DNA of 64,000 nucleotides, taken from positions 57,111 to 121,110 of the forward strand of contig NZ_SSBI01000019.1 in assembly GCF_004795015.1 (NCBI RefSeq), written 5' to 3'. Source of the stretch: Streptomyces sp. A1277. GTDB lineage: Bacteria; Actinomycetota; Actinomycetes; Streptomycetales; Streptomycetaceae. Of the stretch, positions 20,041 through 31,841 are shown piece after piece. Position numbers and translations under genes: made by a program. Numbering within the stretch: position 1 is the stretch's first letter; each line of letters opens with the position of its first letter. Below the pieces are notes generated by a model. The model did no database searches and was not told where the DNA came from. It saw only the letters and a program-made list of their open reading frames with translations.

Positions 20041-21129
20041 ATGACGACGCCCACGATCGAGCTCAAGCCCTCCTCGAACCCGCTGTCCGACGCGGAGCGC
20101 GAGGCGTACATGGCCAACCCCGGATTCGGCCGGTACTTCACCGACCACATGGTGACGATCAAGTGGACCGAGGGCCGCGGCTGGCACGACGCCCAGCTCA
20201 CCCCCTACGCGCCGCTGTCGCTCGACCCCGCCAACATGACGCTGCACTACGGCCAGGAGATCTTCGAGGGCCTCAAGGCGTACCGCCGGCCCGACGGCTC
20301 GGTCGCCACCTTCCGCCCCGAGGCCAACGCCGAGCGCTTCCGGTCCTCCGCGCGCCGGGTCGCCATGCCCGAGCTGCCCGTCGAGACCTTCGTCGCGGCC
20401 TGCGACGCGCTGGTCCGCCAGGACGAGGCATGGGTCCCGCCGCACGGCGGCGAGGAGTCCCTCTACCTGCGCCCCTTCATGATCGCGACCGAGGTCGGCC
20501 TCGGGGTGCGCCCGGCCAACGAGTACCTCTTCGTCGTCATCGCCTCGCCCGCCGGCGCCTACTTCCCCGGCGGCGTGAAGCCGGTCTCCATCTGGCTGTC
20601 CGAGGACCGGGTGCGCGCCGTCCCCGGCGGCATGGGCGACGCCAAGACCGGCGGCAACTACGCCGCGTCCCTCCTCGCCCAGGCCGAGGCCGCCGCCAAG
20701 GGCTGCGACCAGGTCGCCTACCTCGACGCCGTCGAGCACAAGTGGGTCGAGGAGCTGGGCGGGATGAACCTCTACTTCGTCTACGGCGACAAGATCGTCA
20801 CCCCGGCCCTGACCGGCTCGCTGCTCGCGGGCATCACCCGTGACTCGCTCCTCAAGGTCGCCGCCGACCTCGGCTACGAGCCCGAGGAGAGCCGCGTCTC
20901 CATCGACCAGTGGCGCGAGGACACGGCCGCCGGCACCCTCACCGAGGTCTTCGCCTGCGGTACCGCCGCCGTCATCACCCCCGTCGGCACCGTGAAGAGC
21001 GCGGGCGCCGAGTGGACCCAGGGCGACGGCACCCCCGGCCCGGTCACCCTCAAGCTGCGCGAGCGGCTGCTCGACATCCAGCGCGGCGTCGTCGAGGACA
21101 CCCACGGCTGGATGCACCCGCTCGCGTAA
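20041..21129 (+). CDS. ilvE: branched-chain amino acid aminotransferase
   Basis: Fold-type IV PLP aminotransferase, 362 residues, catalysing the last step of valine, leucine and isoleucine synthesis (and the first of their breakdown) with glutamate/2-oxoglutarate. The PLP Lys is in the family motif [11 protein letters not shown]. Other typical segments are [38 protein letters not shown] and [17 protein letters not shown] 20041 is preceded by GAAGGA. It is flanked by leuB and cimA, each apparently on its own transcript. Confidence 0.96.
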   Translation: MTTPTIELKPSSNPLSDAEREAYMANPGFGRYFTDHMVTIKWTEGRGWHDAQLTPYAPLSLDPANMTLHYGQEIFEGLKAYRRPDGSVATFRPEANAERFRSSARRVAMPELPVETFVAACDALVRQDEAWVPPHGGEESLYLRPFMIATEVGLGVRPANEYLFVVIASPAGAYFPGGVKPVSIWLSEDRVRAVPGGMGDAKTGGNYAASLLAQAEAAAKGCDQVAYLDAVEHKWVEELGGMNLYFVYGDKIVTPALTGSLLAGITRDSLLKVAADLGYEPEESRVSIDQWREDTAAGTLTEVFACGTAAVITPVGTVKSAGAEWTQGDGTPGPVTLKLRERLLDIQRGVVEDTHGWMHPLA

Positions 21130-21140
21130 GCGCCGTTCGT

Positions 21141-21229
21141 ACGCCGCCCGGAGGCGCGCGAAGGCCGTTCGGGGACGCCCACCAGGGGGTCAAGGCTGAC
21201 GACGCCGCCCGGAGGTGCGCGAAGGCCGT
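21141..21229. repeat. 28-bp direct repeat after ilvE
   Basis: ACGCCGCCCGGAGG(C/T)GCGCGAAGGCCGT occurs at 21141-21168 and 21202-21229 with a single difference. The second copy supplies the left arm of the terminator hairpin at 21217-21261, so the first copy looks like a duplicated piece of that terminator. Confidence 0.85.
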
Positions 21230-21261
21230 GCCCGGTGTCTCGCCGGGCACGGCCTTCGCGC
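21217..21261 (+). terminator. terminator after ilvE
   Basis: A 19-bp perfect stem, with arms 21217-21235 and 21243-21261 (GCGCGAAGGCCGTGCCCGG and its complement) and a 7-nt loop TGTCTCG. It lies about 90 bp after the ilvE stop. Confidence 0.9.
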
Positions 21262-21315
21262 CCGCATCCTGAGACGGGGCGGGGCACGGAGGCGGTCCTG
21301 TGCCAGACTGCTCCC

Positions 21316-21366
21316 GTGTCCTCGTTCGTCATGATTATTGGCAACAGGCGCGCCGGTCCGCAGTGA
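21316..21366 (+). CDS. candidate cimA leader peptide (16 aa)
   Basis: A short ORF from GTG 21316 encodes MSSFVMIIGNRRAGPQ and stops at 21364-21366; ATG 21331 (MIIGN) is a shorter option. It has Val-Met-Ile-Ile in a row, with two ATT codons that are rare here, and is followed 55 bp later by an intrinsic terminator placed before cimA. That fits isoleucine-sensing attenuation of the citramalate route. A weakness is that the best ribosome site (GGAGG, 21288-21292) is better spaced for GTG 21300 in another frame, which has no stop before the terminator. Confidence 0.55.
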   Translation: MSSFVMIIGNRRAGPQ

Positions 21367-21421
21367 CCGTCCCGTACCACCACGTACGGCACGGCCACCG
21401 TGCCCCAGACCCGCGCGCAGA

Positions 21422-21447
21422 CCTCTCGCACCCGCGAGGGGTTTTTT
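21422..21447 (+). terminator. cimA attenuator terminator
   Basis: CCTCTCGC (21422-21429) pairs with GCGAGGGG (21434-21441) over 8 bp around an ACCC loop and is followed directly by six T. It lies 105 bp upstream of the cimA start and has the same GCGAGGGG-TTTTTTG ending as the ilvB attenuator. Confidence 0.88.
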
Positions 21448-21552
21448 GTTTTCCGGCCCTCACCTCGGCCGGGACGCGAGGCGCGCGGGATGATGGGGGC
21501 AAGTGGAGCCAGACCGTCCGGATCCACTCACCCGACAGGAGTCAGACCAGCA

Positions 21553-23160
21553 ATGACCACCGAGGCCAAGGCCACCGACGACAGCTTCCATGTCTTCGAC
21601 ACCACGCTGCGCGACGGTTCACAGCGTGAAGGCATCAACCTGACGGTCGCCGACAAACTGACCATCGCCCGCCACCTGGACGACTTCGGCGTCGGCTTCA
21701 TCGAGGGCGGCTGGCCGGGCGCCAACCCCCGCGACACCGAGTTCTTCGCCCGCGCGCGCCAGGAGATCGAGTTCAAGAACGCCGAGCTGGTCGCCTTCGG
21801 CGCCACCCGCAGGGCGGGCGGCTCGGCGGCCCAGGACCCCCAGGTCAAGGCGCTCCTGGAGTCGGGTGCCCCGGTGATCACGCTGGTCGCCAAGTCCCAC
21901 GACCGCCATGTGGAGCTGGCCCTGCGCACCACCCTGGAGGAGAACCTGGAGATGGTCCGCGACACCGTCTCCCACCTCCGCGAGCAGGGCCGCCGGGTCT
22001 TCGTGGACTGCGAGCACTTCTTCGACGGCTACCGCGCCAACCCCGAGTACGCCAAGGCCGTCGTCAAGGCCGCCGCCGAGGCCGGCGCGGACGTCGTCAT
22101 CCTCTGCGACACCAACGGCGGGATGCTCCCGGCCCAGGTCCAGGCCGTCGTCGCCACCGTCCTCGCCGACACCGGCGCCCGGCTCGGCATCCACGCCCAG
22201 GACGACACCGGCTGCGCCGTCGCCAACACCCTGGCCGCCGTGGACGCGGGCGCCACCCACGTCCAGTGCACCGCCAACGGCTACGGCGAGCGGGTCGGCA
22301 ACGCCAACCTCTTCCCCGTCGTCGCCGCACTGGAACTCAAGTACGGCAAGAGAGTGCTGCCCGAGGGCGCGCTCGCCGACATGACCCGCGTCTCGCACGC
22401 CATCGCCGAGGTCGTCAACCTCACCCCCTCCACCCACCAGCCCTACGTCGGTGTCTCCGCCTTCGCGCACAAGGCCGGGCTGCACGCCTCCGCGATCAAG
22501 GTGGACCCGGACCTCTACCAGCACATCGACCCCGCCCTGGTCGGCAACACCATGCGGATGCTGGTCTCCGACATGGCCGGACGGGCCTCCATCGAGCTCA
22601 AGAGCGACGAGCTGGGCATCGACCTCGGCGGCGACCGCGAGCTGGTCGGCCGGGTCGTGGAGCGGGTCAAGGAGCGCGAACTCAAGGGCTACACCTACGA
22701 GGCGGCCGACGCCTCCTTCGAACTCCTGCTGCGCGCCGAGGCCGAGGGCCGGGTGCGGCGCTACTTCCGTACCGAGTCCTGGCGCGCCATCGTCGAGGAC
22801 CGCCCCGACGGCATCCACGCCAACGAGGCGACCGTGAAGCTCTGGGCCAAGGGCGAGCGCATCGTCGCCACCGCCGAGGGCAACGGCCCGGTCAACGCGC
22901 TTGACCGGTCGCTGCGGGTGGCCCTGGAGCGGATCTACCCGCAGCTCGCCAAGCTGGAGCTGGTGGACTACAAGGTCCGCATCCTGGAGGGCCGCACCGG
23001 CACCGACTCCACCACCCGCGTCCTGATCACCACCGGTGACGGCACCGCCGAGTGGTCGACCGTCGGGGTCGGGGAGAACATCATCGCCGCGTCCTGGCAG
23101 GCGCTGGAGGACGCGTACACCTACGGCCTGCTGCGCGCCGGCGTCGAGCCCACCGACTGA
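21553..23160 (+). CDS. cimA: citramalate synthase
   Basis: Condenses pyruvate and acetyl-CoA to (R)-citramalate, the threonine-independent entry to isoleucine. The 535-residue protein has a DRE-TIM barrel with the opening motif FDTTLRDGSQREG, the catalytic and metal residues in GIHAQDDTGCAVAN, CTANGYGERVGNANL, and a C-terminal LeuA-type regulatory domain (about 400-530) that in the family binds isoleucine. The REG rather than PGA/PGV after the DG motif and the overall length favour CimA over isopropylmalate synthase. ATG 21553 follows AGGAGTCAGACCAGCA. It lies behind a leader/terminator attenuator. Confidence 0.92.
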   Translation: MTTEAKATDDSFHVFDTTLRDGSQREGINLTVADKLTIARHLDDFGVGFIEGGWPGANPRDTEFFARARQEIEFKNAELVAFGATRRAGGSAAQDPQVKALLESGAPVITLVAKSHDRHVELALRTTLEENLEMVRDTVSHLREQGRRVFVDCEHFFDGYRANPEYAKAVVKAAAEAGADVVILCDTNGGMLPAQVQAVVATVLADTGARLGIHAQDDTGCAVANTLAAVDAGATHVQCTANGYGERVGNANLFPVVAALELKYGKRVLPEGALADMTRVSHAIAEVVNLTPSTHQPYVGVSAFAHKAGLHASAIKVDPDLYQHIDPALVGNTMRMLVSDMAGRASIELKSDELGIDLGGDRELVGRVVERVKERELKGYTYEAADASFELLLRAEAEGRVRRYFRTESWRAIVEDRPDGIHANEATVKLWAKGERIVATAEGNGPVNALDRSLRVALERIYPQLAKLELVDYKVRILEGRTGTDSTTRVLITTGDGTAEWSTVGVGENIIAASWQALEDAYTYGLLRAGVEPTD

Positions 23161-23191
23161 CACGGCGGCACGGCACAACCACCCGACGCAC

Positions 23192-23235
23192 CGCCCCCGT
23201 TCGCCCGCCGGTCCCCGGTGGAGCGAGCGGGGGCG
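23192..23235 (+). terminator. terminator after cimA
   Basis: CGCCCCCGTTCGC (23192-23204) pairs with GCGAGCGGGGGCG (23223-23235), 13 bp with one G-U, around an inner CCGCCGG/CCGGTGG stem. It begins 32 bp after the cimA stop. Confidence 0.75.
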
Positions 23236-23424
23236 CGCGCGTTTCGAGACCCCGTACGGGGTGAGAGTGAACTGCCTTCGCAGGCTCACGTCAAGAGCCT
23301 GTGCGTTCAGGAGTTGAACGAAAAGCTCTTCCCGTCCCCGTTATCAGATGGGTACGGACCAATGTCGACGTGAAGTATTGACGGTCGTGTTCCAGCGGGG
23401 TTAACTCACGCCACCAACGCCGGT

Positions 23425-23465
23425 ACCGGTTCCGGAACCGGTTGCGGTACCGGTTCCGTCACCGG
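23425..23465. promoter_or_regulatory. phased palindromic operator upstream of the LacI gene
   Basis: ACCGGTT(C/G)CG plus two bases recurs every 12 bp at 23425, 23437 and 23449, with a further ACCGG at 23461. The first two units form an 18-bp perfect palindrome, ACCGGTTCCGGAACCGGT (23425-23442). GGAACCGGT (23434-23442) and ACCGGTTCC (23449-23457) form a second inverted repeat. A central CG in a palindrome fits the LacI family. The array ends about 50 bp before the regulator start. Confidence 0.65.
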
Positions 23466-23515
23466 CCGTTCTCTGTCCCGTTGTGCGCTCTGTCCCGTTG
23501 TGTCCTGGAGGCTCG

Positions 23516-24490
23516 ATGCGTGTCACCATCGCTGATGTCGCCCGCGAGGCCGGCGTCAGCAAGACGACCGTGTCCCGGGTGATCAACACCAAGGGCGAGG
23601 TGGACGGTTCGACGGCCGCCCGTGTTCGTGAAGTGATCGCACAGCTCGGTTACGTGCCCAGCTCGGGCGCCGTCGGCCTGGCCCGCGGCAGCAGCCGTAC
23701 GGTCGGCATGCTGGTGCCCTCGCTGACCTGGCCCTGGATGGGCGAGGTGCTGCAAGGCGTCGTCGACACCGTCGAGGCCGCCGACTACGGGCTGCTGCTG
23801 TTCACCTGCAACCGCGGGGCCGAGTCCGTCCAGCGCTTCACCAGCCAGGTGTCGGCGCGGGCCTTCGACGGACTGGTCGTGGTGGAACCCGAGAACACCC
23901 TCGGCCACCTCACCGAACTGCACCGCGACGGCCTCCCGATCGTGCTGATCGACGATCGCGGCCACCACCCCGAATTCCCCTCCGTCGTGACCACCAATCA
24001 CGAAGGAGGCGCGTCGGCCGCCCGTCATCTGCGGGACGCCGGCCGCACCAGGCCCGTCGTGATCACGGGCCCCGAGGACTTCGGCTGCGTACGCGACCGG
24101 CTGGCGGGATTCCTCTCGGTCCTGCCCACCGGCCTCGTCGTCCGCGGGGACTTCACCGAACGCAGCGGCCGACTGGCCGTGGAGGAACTCCTCGCATCCG
24201 GCACGGAGTTCGACTCGGTCTTCGCGCACAACGACATCACCGCGGCAGGCGTGCTGCGGGCGCTGCGCGCCGCGGGACGGACCGTGCCCGGTGACATCGC
24301 GGTGGTCGGCTTCGACGACATCCCGATGGCCGAGCACACCGAACCGCCCCTGACCACCGTGCGCCAGCCCACCCGGCAGATGGGTGAGACGGCCGCACGG
24401 ATGCTGCTCTCCCACCTCGGCGGCACGCCCGTACCCGACGCCCCGGTCGTGCTGCCCACCGAACTGGTCGTGCGCCACTCGGCGCCCTAG
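23516..24490 (+). CDS. LacI-family transcriptional regulator of the beta-glucan locus
   Basis: A 324-residue repressor with an N-terminal helix-turn-helix (MRVTIADVAREAGVSKTTVS, hinge to about residue 60) and a periplasmic-binding-protein-like effector domain (GMLVPSLTWPWMGEVLQGV, FDSVFAHNDITAAGVLRAL, VVGFDDIPMAEHTEPPLTTV). ATG 23516 follows GGAGG closely and the upstream GTG in frame is not needed. It sits first in a run of same-strand genes for a transporter and glycoside hydrolases. I infer that it senses an imported beta-glucan oligosaccharide and represses these genes and itself through the palindrome at 23425-23465. Confidence 0.92.
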   Translation: MRVTIADVAREAGVSKTTVSRVINTKGEVDGSTAARVREVIAQLGYVPSSGAVGLARGSSRTVGMLVPSLTWPWMGEVLQGVVDTVEAADYGLLLFTCNRGAESVQRFTSQVSARAFDGLVVVEPENTLGHLTELHRDGLPIVLIDDRGHHPEFPSVVTTNHEGGASAARHLRDAGRTRPVVITGPEDFGCVRDRLAGFLSVLPTGLVVRGDFTERSGRLAVEELLASGTEFDSVFAHNDITAAGVLRALRAAGRTVPGDIAVVGFDDIPMAEHTEPPLTTVRQPTRQMGETAARMLLSHLGGTPVPDAPVVLPTELVVRHSAP

Positions 24491-24540
24491 CGGACAGGGC
24501 ACCCCCAGGCCCGCACCGCACCGCACCCGTTACGCCCGCA

Positions 24541-24554
24541 CTCGGCGCGCCGAG
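24541..24554. promoter_or_regulatory. palindrome between LacI gene and transporter
   Basis: CTCGGCGCGCCGAG (24541-24554) is a perfect 14-bp palindrome with a central CG, 52 bp before the start of the substrate-binding protein gene. It may be an operator of the transporter operon or simply a GC-rich hairpin. Confidence 0.4.
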
Positions 24555-24605
24555 CGCTGCCCGTTTCCGGATCTCCCAGACCCGCCAGTCCCTCCTGGAG
24601 TCGTT

Positions 24606-26282
24606 ATGTCCGCACGCCGTCACACGCTCAGAGCCGCCGCGCTCGCCACCGCGGTGGTCGCACTCGCCGCAGGCTGTTCCTCGGCCAACTCGAACCACAA
24701 CAAGAACGGCGGCAGCGCCGCGTCGGGCGTCCTGACCCTGGGCAAGCCGGACGGACCGCAGACGAACAACAGCAACCCCTTCCTCAGCACCTCGGCCGGC
24801 GCCACCCTCGGCTACCGCTACATGATCTACGAGCCGCTGGCGATGACGAGCCAGATCCGGCCGGCCGACAAGGCCGACCCGTGGCTGGCGACCGAGTGGA
24901 AGTGGGACCTCAACTACACCAAGGTCACCTTCACCCTCGACGACCGGGCCAAGTGGGCCGACGGCAAGCCGCTGACCGCCGAGGACGTGGCGTTCACCTT
25001 CGACCTGCTGAAGAAGCACCCGGCGCTCAACGGCAACGGCATCGCCTTCAGCGGGATCAAGGTCAAGGACAAGAAGGTCATCCTGACCTTCGACGAGTCG
25101 CAGTACGTCAACCAGAACAAGATCATCCAGCAGTTCATCGTGCCCAAGCACATCTGGGAGGGCGTCAAGGACCCGGAGACCTGGCCCAACCGCACCCCCG
25201 TCGGCTCGGGCCCGTACAAGCTGAAGACCTTCACCCCGCAGACCACCACGCTGACCGCCACGCCCACCTACTGGAAGGGCGCGACGAAGGTCAAGGAGCT
25301 GCGCTACAGCACGTACAACGACAACAGCGCCGCCACCACCGCGCTGGCCAGCGGCAAGCTGGAGTGGTCGTTCGTCTTCATGCCGGACTACAAGAAGCTG
25401 TTCATCGCCAAGGACCCGGACAACCACAAGCTGTGGTTCCCCTCCGGGCTCGGCATCCACGGCCTGTGGTTCAACACCGCCCGCAAGCCGTTCGACAACC
25501 CGGCGCTGCGCAAGGCCATGGCGATGGTCGTGGACCGCAACGCGATCTACACCCAGGCCGAGGCGACGCTCTACCCGGAGATCACCAACCCCACCGGCAT
25601 CCCGCTGCCCGCCGGTGAGTCGTTCATCGCCCCCGAGTACAAGAAGGCCACCACCAAGCCGGACGTCGAGGGTGCCAAGGAGGTCCTGGAGAAGGCCGGC
25701 TTCACGCTCAGCGGCGGTGTGCTCAAGGACCCGAGCGGCAAGCCGGTGAAGCTGACGTTCACCGACCCGGCCGGCTGGAACGACTACATCACCGGCCTCG
25801 CGATCATCAAGGACAACATCAAGAAGATCGGCATCGAGGCCAAGGTCAAGACGCAGACCGCCGAGGCATGGGGCACGGACGTCGCCAACGGCAACTTCGA
25901 CGCCACCCTGCACTGGACCAACAGCGGCGCCACCCCGTACGACATGTACCAGAACATCATGGACGGCGCGCTGCTCCAGCCCATCGGCAAGGCATCCCAG
26001 CTCGGCAACTTCGGCCGCTTCAAGAACACCGAGGCGACCGAGGCGCTGAAGGACTTCGCCCAGGCCACCACGGACACCGCCCGCACCTCGGCGATGAACA
26101 CCCTCCAGAAGATCATGGTCGAGGAGGCGCCGATGATCCCGACCGCGGCCGCGCCCATCGGGGCGGAGTACTCCACCAAGAACTGGGTGGGCTGGCCCAC
26201 CGAGGACGACCCGTACGCCGACCCGCAGCACACCCAGCCCTCGTCGCTGGAAGTCGTGCTGAAGCTCAAGCCCTCCAAGTAG
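24606..26282 (+). CDS. family 5 extracellular solute-binding lipoprotein
   Basis: Ligand-capture subunit of an ABC importer of the peptide/nickel/opine (cluster C) class, 558 residues. The signal has Arg residues at 4-5, a hydrophobic stretch and lipobox LAAGC ending at about Cys24, then a Ser/Asn/Gly linker. The family 5 signatures [27 protein letters not shown] and PVGSGPYKL are clear. Homologous proteins usually bind peptides, but members beside glycosidases (for example in Thermotoga) bind cello- or laminari-oligosaccharides, and the GH1/GH16/GH3 neighbours point that way. ATG 24606 has GGAG upstream. It heads a five-gene transporter operon. Confidence 0.9.
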   Translation: MSARRHTLRAAALATAVVALAAGCSSANSNHNKNGGSAASGVLTLGKPDGPQTNNSNPFLSTSAGATLGYRYMIYEPLAMTSQIRPADKADPWLATEWKWDLNYTKVTFTLDDRAKWADGKPLTAEDVAFTFDLLKKHPALNGNGIAFSGIKVKDKKVILTFDESQYVNQNKIIQQFIVPKHIWEGVKDPETWPNRTPVGSGPYKLKTFTPQTTTLTATPTYWKGATKVKELRYSTYNDNSAATTALASGKLEWSFVFMPDYKKLFIAKDPDNHKLWFPSGLGIHGLWFNTARKPFDNPALRKAMAMVVDRNAIYTQAEATLYPEITNPTGIPLPAGESFIAPEYKKATTKPDVEGAKEVLEKAGFTLSGGVLKDPSGKPVKLTFTDPAGWNDYITGLAIIKDNIKKIGIEAKVKTQTAEAWGTDVANGNFDATLHWTNSGATPYDMYQNIMDGALLQPIGKASQLGNFGRFKNTEATEALKDFAQATTDTARTSAMNTLQKIMVEEAPMIPTAAAPIGAEYSTKNWVGWPTEDDPYADPQHTQPSSLEVVLKLKPSK

Positions 26283-26306
26283 GACCAGGGATTCCAGGTA
26301 CCGGCC

Positions 26307-27368
26307 ATGTCTGAACAGCCAGAGAACAACCACGTCGTGCTCGAAGCACGCGGAGTCACCAAGCACTTCGCCGTGCGGCGCACCGGCCGCGATCTCCTCG
26401 CGGGCAAGCGCCGTACCGTCCACGCCGTCGACGACGTCTCGCTGCAACTGCGGCGCGGCACCGTCACGGCACTGGTGGGGGAGTCGGGCTCCGGGAAGTC
26501 CACCGTCGCCAGACTGCTCGCCCAGCTGTATCCGCTCACCTCGGGCGAGATCCACCTGGGCGGGCAGCCGGTGAAGGCCGGACGTGGCCGGTCCTTCCGC
26601 AGTTACGTACGCCGGGTCCAGCTCATCTTCCAGGACCCGTTCGCCTCGCTGAACCCGGTGCACACCGTGCGCTACCACCTGACCCGGTCGCTCAAGATCC
26701 ACGGCCGGGCGGGCAGCGGCGAGGCGGAACTGGAAAAGAACCTGACCGCTCTGCTGAACCGCGTCCAGCTGACTCCTCCTCATCAGTATCTGGACAAGTT
26801 CCCGCACGAGCTGTCGGGAGGTCAGCGCCAGCGCGTGGCCATCGCCCGCGCGCTCGGCGCCGACCCCCAGGTCCTCCTGGCCGACGAGCCGGTCTCGATG
26901 CTGGACGTCTCCATCCGGCTCGGGGTGCTCAACCTGCTCAAGGACCTCAAGGACCGCCTCCGCCTCGCGATCCTCTACATCACCCACGACATCGCCTCCG
27001 CCCGCTACTTCGCGGACACCACGCTGGTGATGTACGCGGGCCGGATCGTCGAGGGCGGTGACAGCGAGACCGTCACCCAGCGCCCCGCACACCCCTACAC
27101 CCAGCTGCTCATCGCCTCGGCGCCCGACCCGGACCGGGTGGTCGCCGAGGAGCAGCAGGAGGAGACCGGCAGCGGCGAGCCCCCCTCGCTCATCGAGCCG
27201 CCGGCCGGCTGCCGCTTCCACCCCCGCTGCCCCAAGGCGATGGAGCGCTGCCGCACCGAGCTGCCGCCGCGCTTCGACCTCGCCGACGGCCAGTGGGCCG
27301 CCTGCTGGCTGTACGAGGGCACCGGCACCGCCCGCACCGACGACCACGAGAAGGAGGCTGCGAAGTGA
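26307..27368 (+). CDS. ABC transporter ATP-binding protein (OppF/DppF type)
   Basis: Cytoplasmic ATPase, 353 residues, with Walker [10 protein letters not shown], signature [15 protein letters not shown], Walker B VLLADEP and the C-terminal oligopeptide-transporter extension with the Cys-containing motif [14 protein letters not shown]. It pairs with the OppD-type ATPase at 29327. It starts 24 bp after the binding protein and overlaps the next permease gene by 4 bp (GTGA), so translation is coupled. The order of binding protein, F-type ATPase, two permeases and D-type ATPase is a rearranged opp-type operon. Confidence 0.92.
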   Translation: MSEQPENNHVVLEARGVTKHFAVRRTGRDLLAGKRRTVHAVDDVSLQLRRGTVTALVGESGSGKSTVARLLAQLYPLTSGEIHLGGQPVKAGRGRSFRSYVRRVQLIFQDPFASLNPVHTVRYHLTRSLKIHGRAGSGEAELEKNLTALLNRVQLTPPHQYLDKFPHELSGGQRQRVAIARALGADPQVLLADEPVSMLDVSIRLGVLNLLKDLKDRLRLAILYITHDIASARYFADTTLVMYAGRIVEGGDSETVTQRPAHPYTQLLIASAPDPDRVVAEEQQEETGSGEPPSLIEPPAGCRFHPRCPKAMERCRTELPPRFDLADGQWAACWLYEGTGTARTDDHEKEAAK

Positions 27369-28345
27369 AGTACCTGCTCCAACGGCTCGCCTTCTACCTG
27401 GTCACCGCCTGGGCCGCCATCACGATCAACTTCCTCATCCCGCGGCTGATGCCCGGCGACCCCGTCCAGTCCCTCATCGCCCGCTACCAGGGCCAGCTGG
27501 ACACGAGCGCCATCGCCTCGCTGAAGGCCCTGTTCGGCCTCGACAAGAAGCAGTCGATCTGGGAGCAGTACACCGACTACTGGTCGCACCTGCTCCACGG
27601 CGACCTCGGCATGTCGTTCACCTTCTTCCCGACCCCGGTCAGCGAGGTCATCAGCCAGGCGCTGCCCTGGACGCTCGCGCTCGTCGGCATCACCACCCTG
27701 ATCAGCTTCTTCCTCGGCACCGGCATCGGGGTCTTCACCGGCTGGCGGCGCGGCTCCTGGATGGACGGCCTGCTGCCCGTCACCACGTTCATCTCCGCCA
27801 TCCCGTACTTCTGGCTCGGGCTCATCGCGATCTCGCTGTTCGCCGTGAAGTGGCCGCTCTTCCCCTTCGAGGGCGGGTACGACAACTCCCTGGTCCCGGC
27901 CTTCGACTGGCCGTTCATCTCCAGCGCGCTCTACCACGGCGTGCTGCCGGGCGTGACGATCGTCCTCAGCGCGGTGGCCGGCTGGATCCTCGGCATGCGC
28001 AACATGATGGTGACCGTCTCCAGCGAGGACTACGTCATGGTCGCCCAGGCCAAGGGCCTCTCCGAGCGCCGGGTGATGTTCGGATACGCGGCACGCAACG
28101 CGATCCTGCCCAACGTCTCCGGCTTCGCCCTCTCGCTCGGCCTCATCGTCGGCGGCACGCTCCTGGTGGAGATGGTCTTCAACTACCCGGGCATCGGCTT
28201 CCAGCTCCTCCAGGGCGTGGGCGCCAAGGACTACCCCCTCATGCAGGGCATCTTCCTGATCATCACGCTCTCCGTCCTCGTGGCGAACCTCCTCGCCGAC
28301 GTCCTCTACATGGTCCTCGACCCCCGTACCCGAAGGGAGGCGTAG
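27365..28345 (+). CDS. ABC transporter permease (DppB type)
   Basis: Membrane subunit of the importer, 326 residues and six predicted helices. It begins [32 protein letters not shown], typical of the DppB class, and has the EAA-type loop [27 protein letters not shown] for ATPase docking. GTG 27365 overlaps the ATPase stop codon (GTGA). It partners the permease at 28350. Confidence 0.93.
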   Translation: MKYLLQRLAFYLVTAWAAITINFLIPRLMPGDPVQSLIARYQGQLDTSAIASLKALFGLDKKQSIWEQYTDYWSHLLHGDLGMSFTFFPTPVSEVISQALPWTLALVGITTLISFFLGTGIGVFTGWRRGSWMDGLLPVTTFISAIPYFWLGLIAISLFAVKWPLFPFEGGYDNSLVPAFDWPFISSALYHGVLPGVTIVLSAVAGWILGMRNMMVTVSSEDYVMVAQAKGLSERRVMFGYAARNAILPNVSGFALSLGLIVGGTLLVEMVFNYPGIGFQLLQGVGAKDYPLMQGIFLIITLSVLVANLLADVLYMVLDPRTRREA

Positions 28346-28349
28346 GGCT

Positions 28350-29326
28350 ATGGCCGTCACCGCCACCGAGGTCGCCGTACTCGACGCCGCCGAAACCCCG
28401 GCAGCGAACAAACGCAGGTTCCGCTTCCTGCGCGGCCGCAAGACCGTCGTCGGACTGTGCATCCTGTTCTTCTTCGTACTGCTCGCGGTCATCGGTCCGT
28501 GGATCGCCCCGTACGACCCCGACGCGATGAGCCAGGAGCTGCTTCAGCCGCCCTCCGGTTCGCACTGGTTCGGCACCACGCAGACCGGTCAGGACGTGCT
28601 CTCGCAGATCCTCGTCGGCACCCGGGGCGTCCTGGTCGTCGGCTTCATCGCGGGCATCCTCGCCACCGCCCTGTCCGTGCTGATCGGGGTCACCGCCGGC
28701 TTCCTCGGCGGCGTGGCCGACGAGGCGCTGTCGCTGCTGTCGAACGTCTTCCTGGTCATCCCCGGACTCCCGCTGATCATCATCATCGCCAGCTTCGTCT
28801 CCGACACCGGCGACCTGCTGATCGCGTTCGTCATCGCCCTCACCTCCTGGGCCTGGGGCGCCCGCGTCCTGCGCGCCCAGACGCTGTCGCTGCGCCGCCG
28901 CGACTACGTGGAGGCGGCCCGCGCCACCGGCGAGCCGACCTGGCGCATCATCATCTTCGAGGTGATGCCCAACCTGACCGCGGTCATCGCCTCCGGCTTC
29001 GTCGGCACGGTCATCTTCGCGATCCTCTCCGAGATCACCCTCGCCTTCATCGGCGTCGCCGACATCTCCAACTGGAACTGGGGGACCGTCCTGTTCTGGG
29101 CGCAGTCCAACCAGGCACTCGCCCAGGGCGCCTGGTGGTGGTTCGTCCCGGCCGGGCTCTGCATCGCCCTGCTCGGCATGTCCCTCGCGCTCATCAACTT
29201 CGGCATCGACGAGTTCGTCAACCCGCGGCTGCGCACCGAGACCGGCGGCTCCCGCAAGATCCGGATGCGCGTCGGCTTCACCCCGGTGGCCCGGACCGGC
29301 ACCACCCCGCATAAGGAGACCCGCTC

Positions 29327-29330
<4 letters not shown>
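28350..29330 (+). CDS. ABC transporter permease (DppC type)
   Basis: Second membrane subunit, 326 residues, with an N-terminal cytoplasmic tail, a first helix ([20 protein letters not shown]), the [20 protein letters not shown] segment typical of DppC and the EAA loop [24 protein letters not shown]. It begins 4 bp after the DppB-type gene and overlaps the next ATPase gene by ATGA. Confidence 0.93.
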
Positions 29331-30337
<1,007 letters not shown>

Positions 30338-30367
30338 CGTTTCTGAGCCACACACCACAGGAGAACC

Positions 30368-31786
<1,419 letters not shown>

Positions 31787-31841
31787 CCGCGCCCGCGCGC
31801 GTGGCCGCGCCACCCTCACGGATACGAACGGGAGCCCCACC

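Noticed and set aside
21300..21629. 109-aa ORF from GTG 21300 with a good ribosome site
   Set aside because: It reads through an intrinsic terminator and overlaps the start of cimA in another frame; only its first codons might matter as an alternative leader, so I did not list it as a gene.
24237..27347. 1036-aa minus-strand open frame
   Set aside because: Shadow of the LacI, solute-binding protein and ATPase genes; the plus-strand frames carry Walker motifs, lipobox and HTH.
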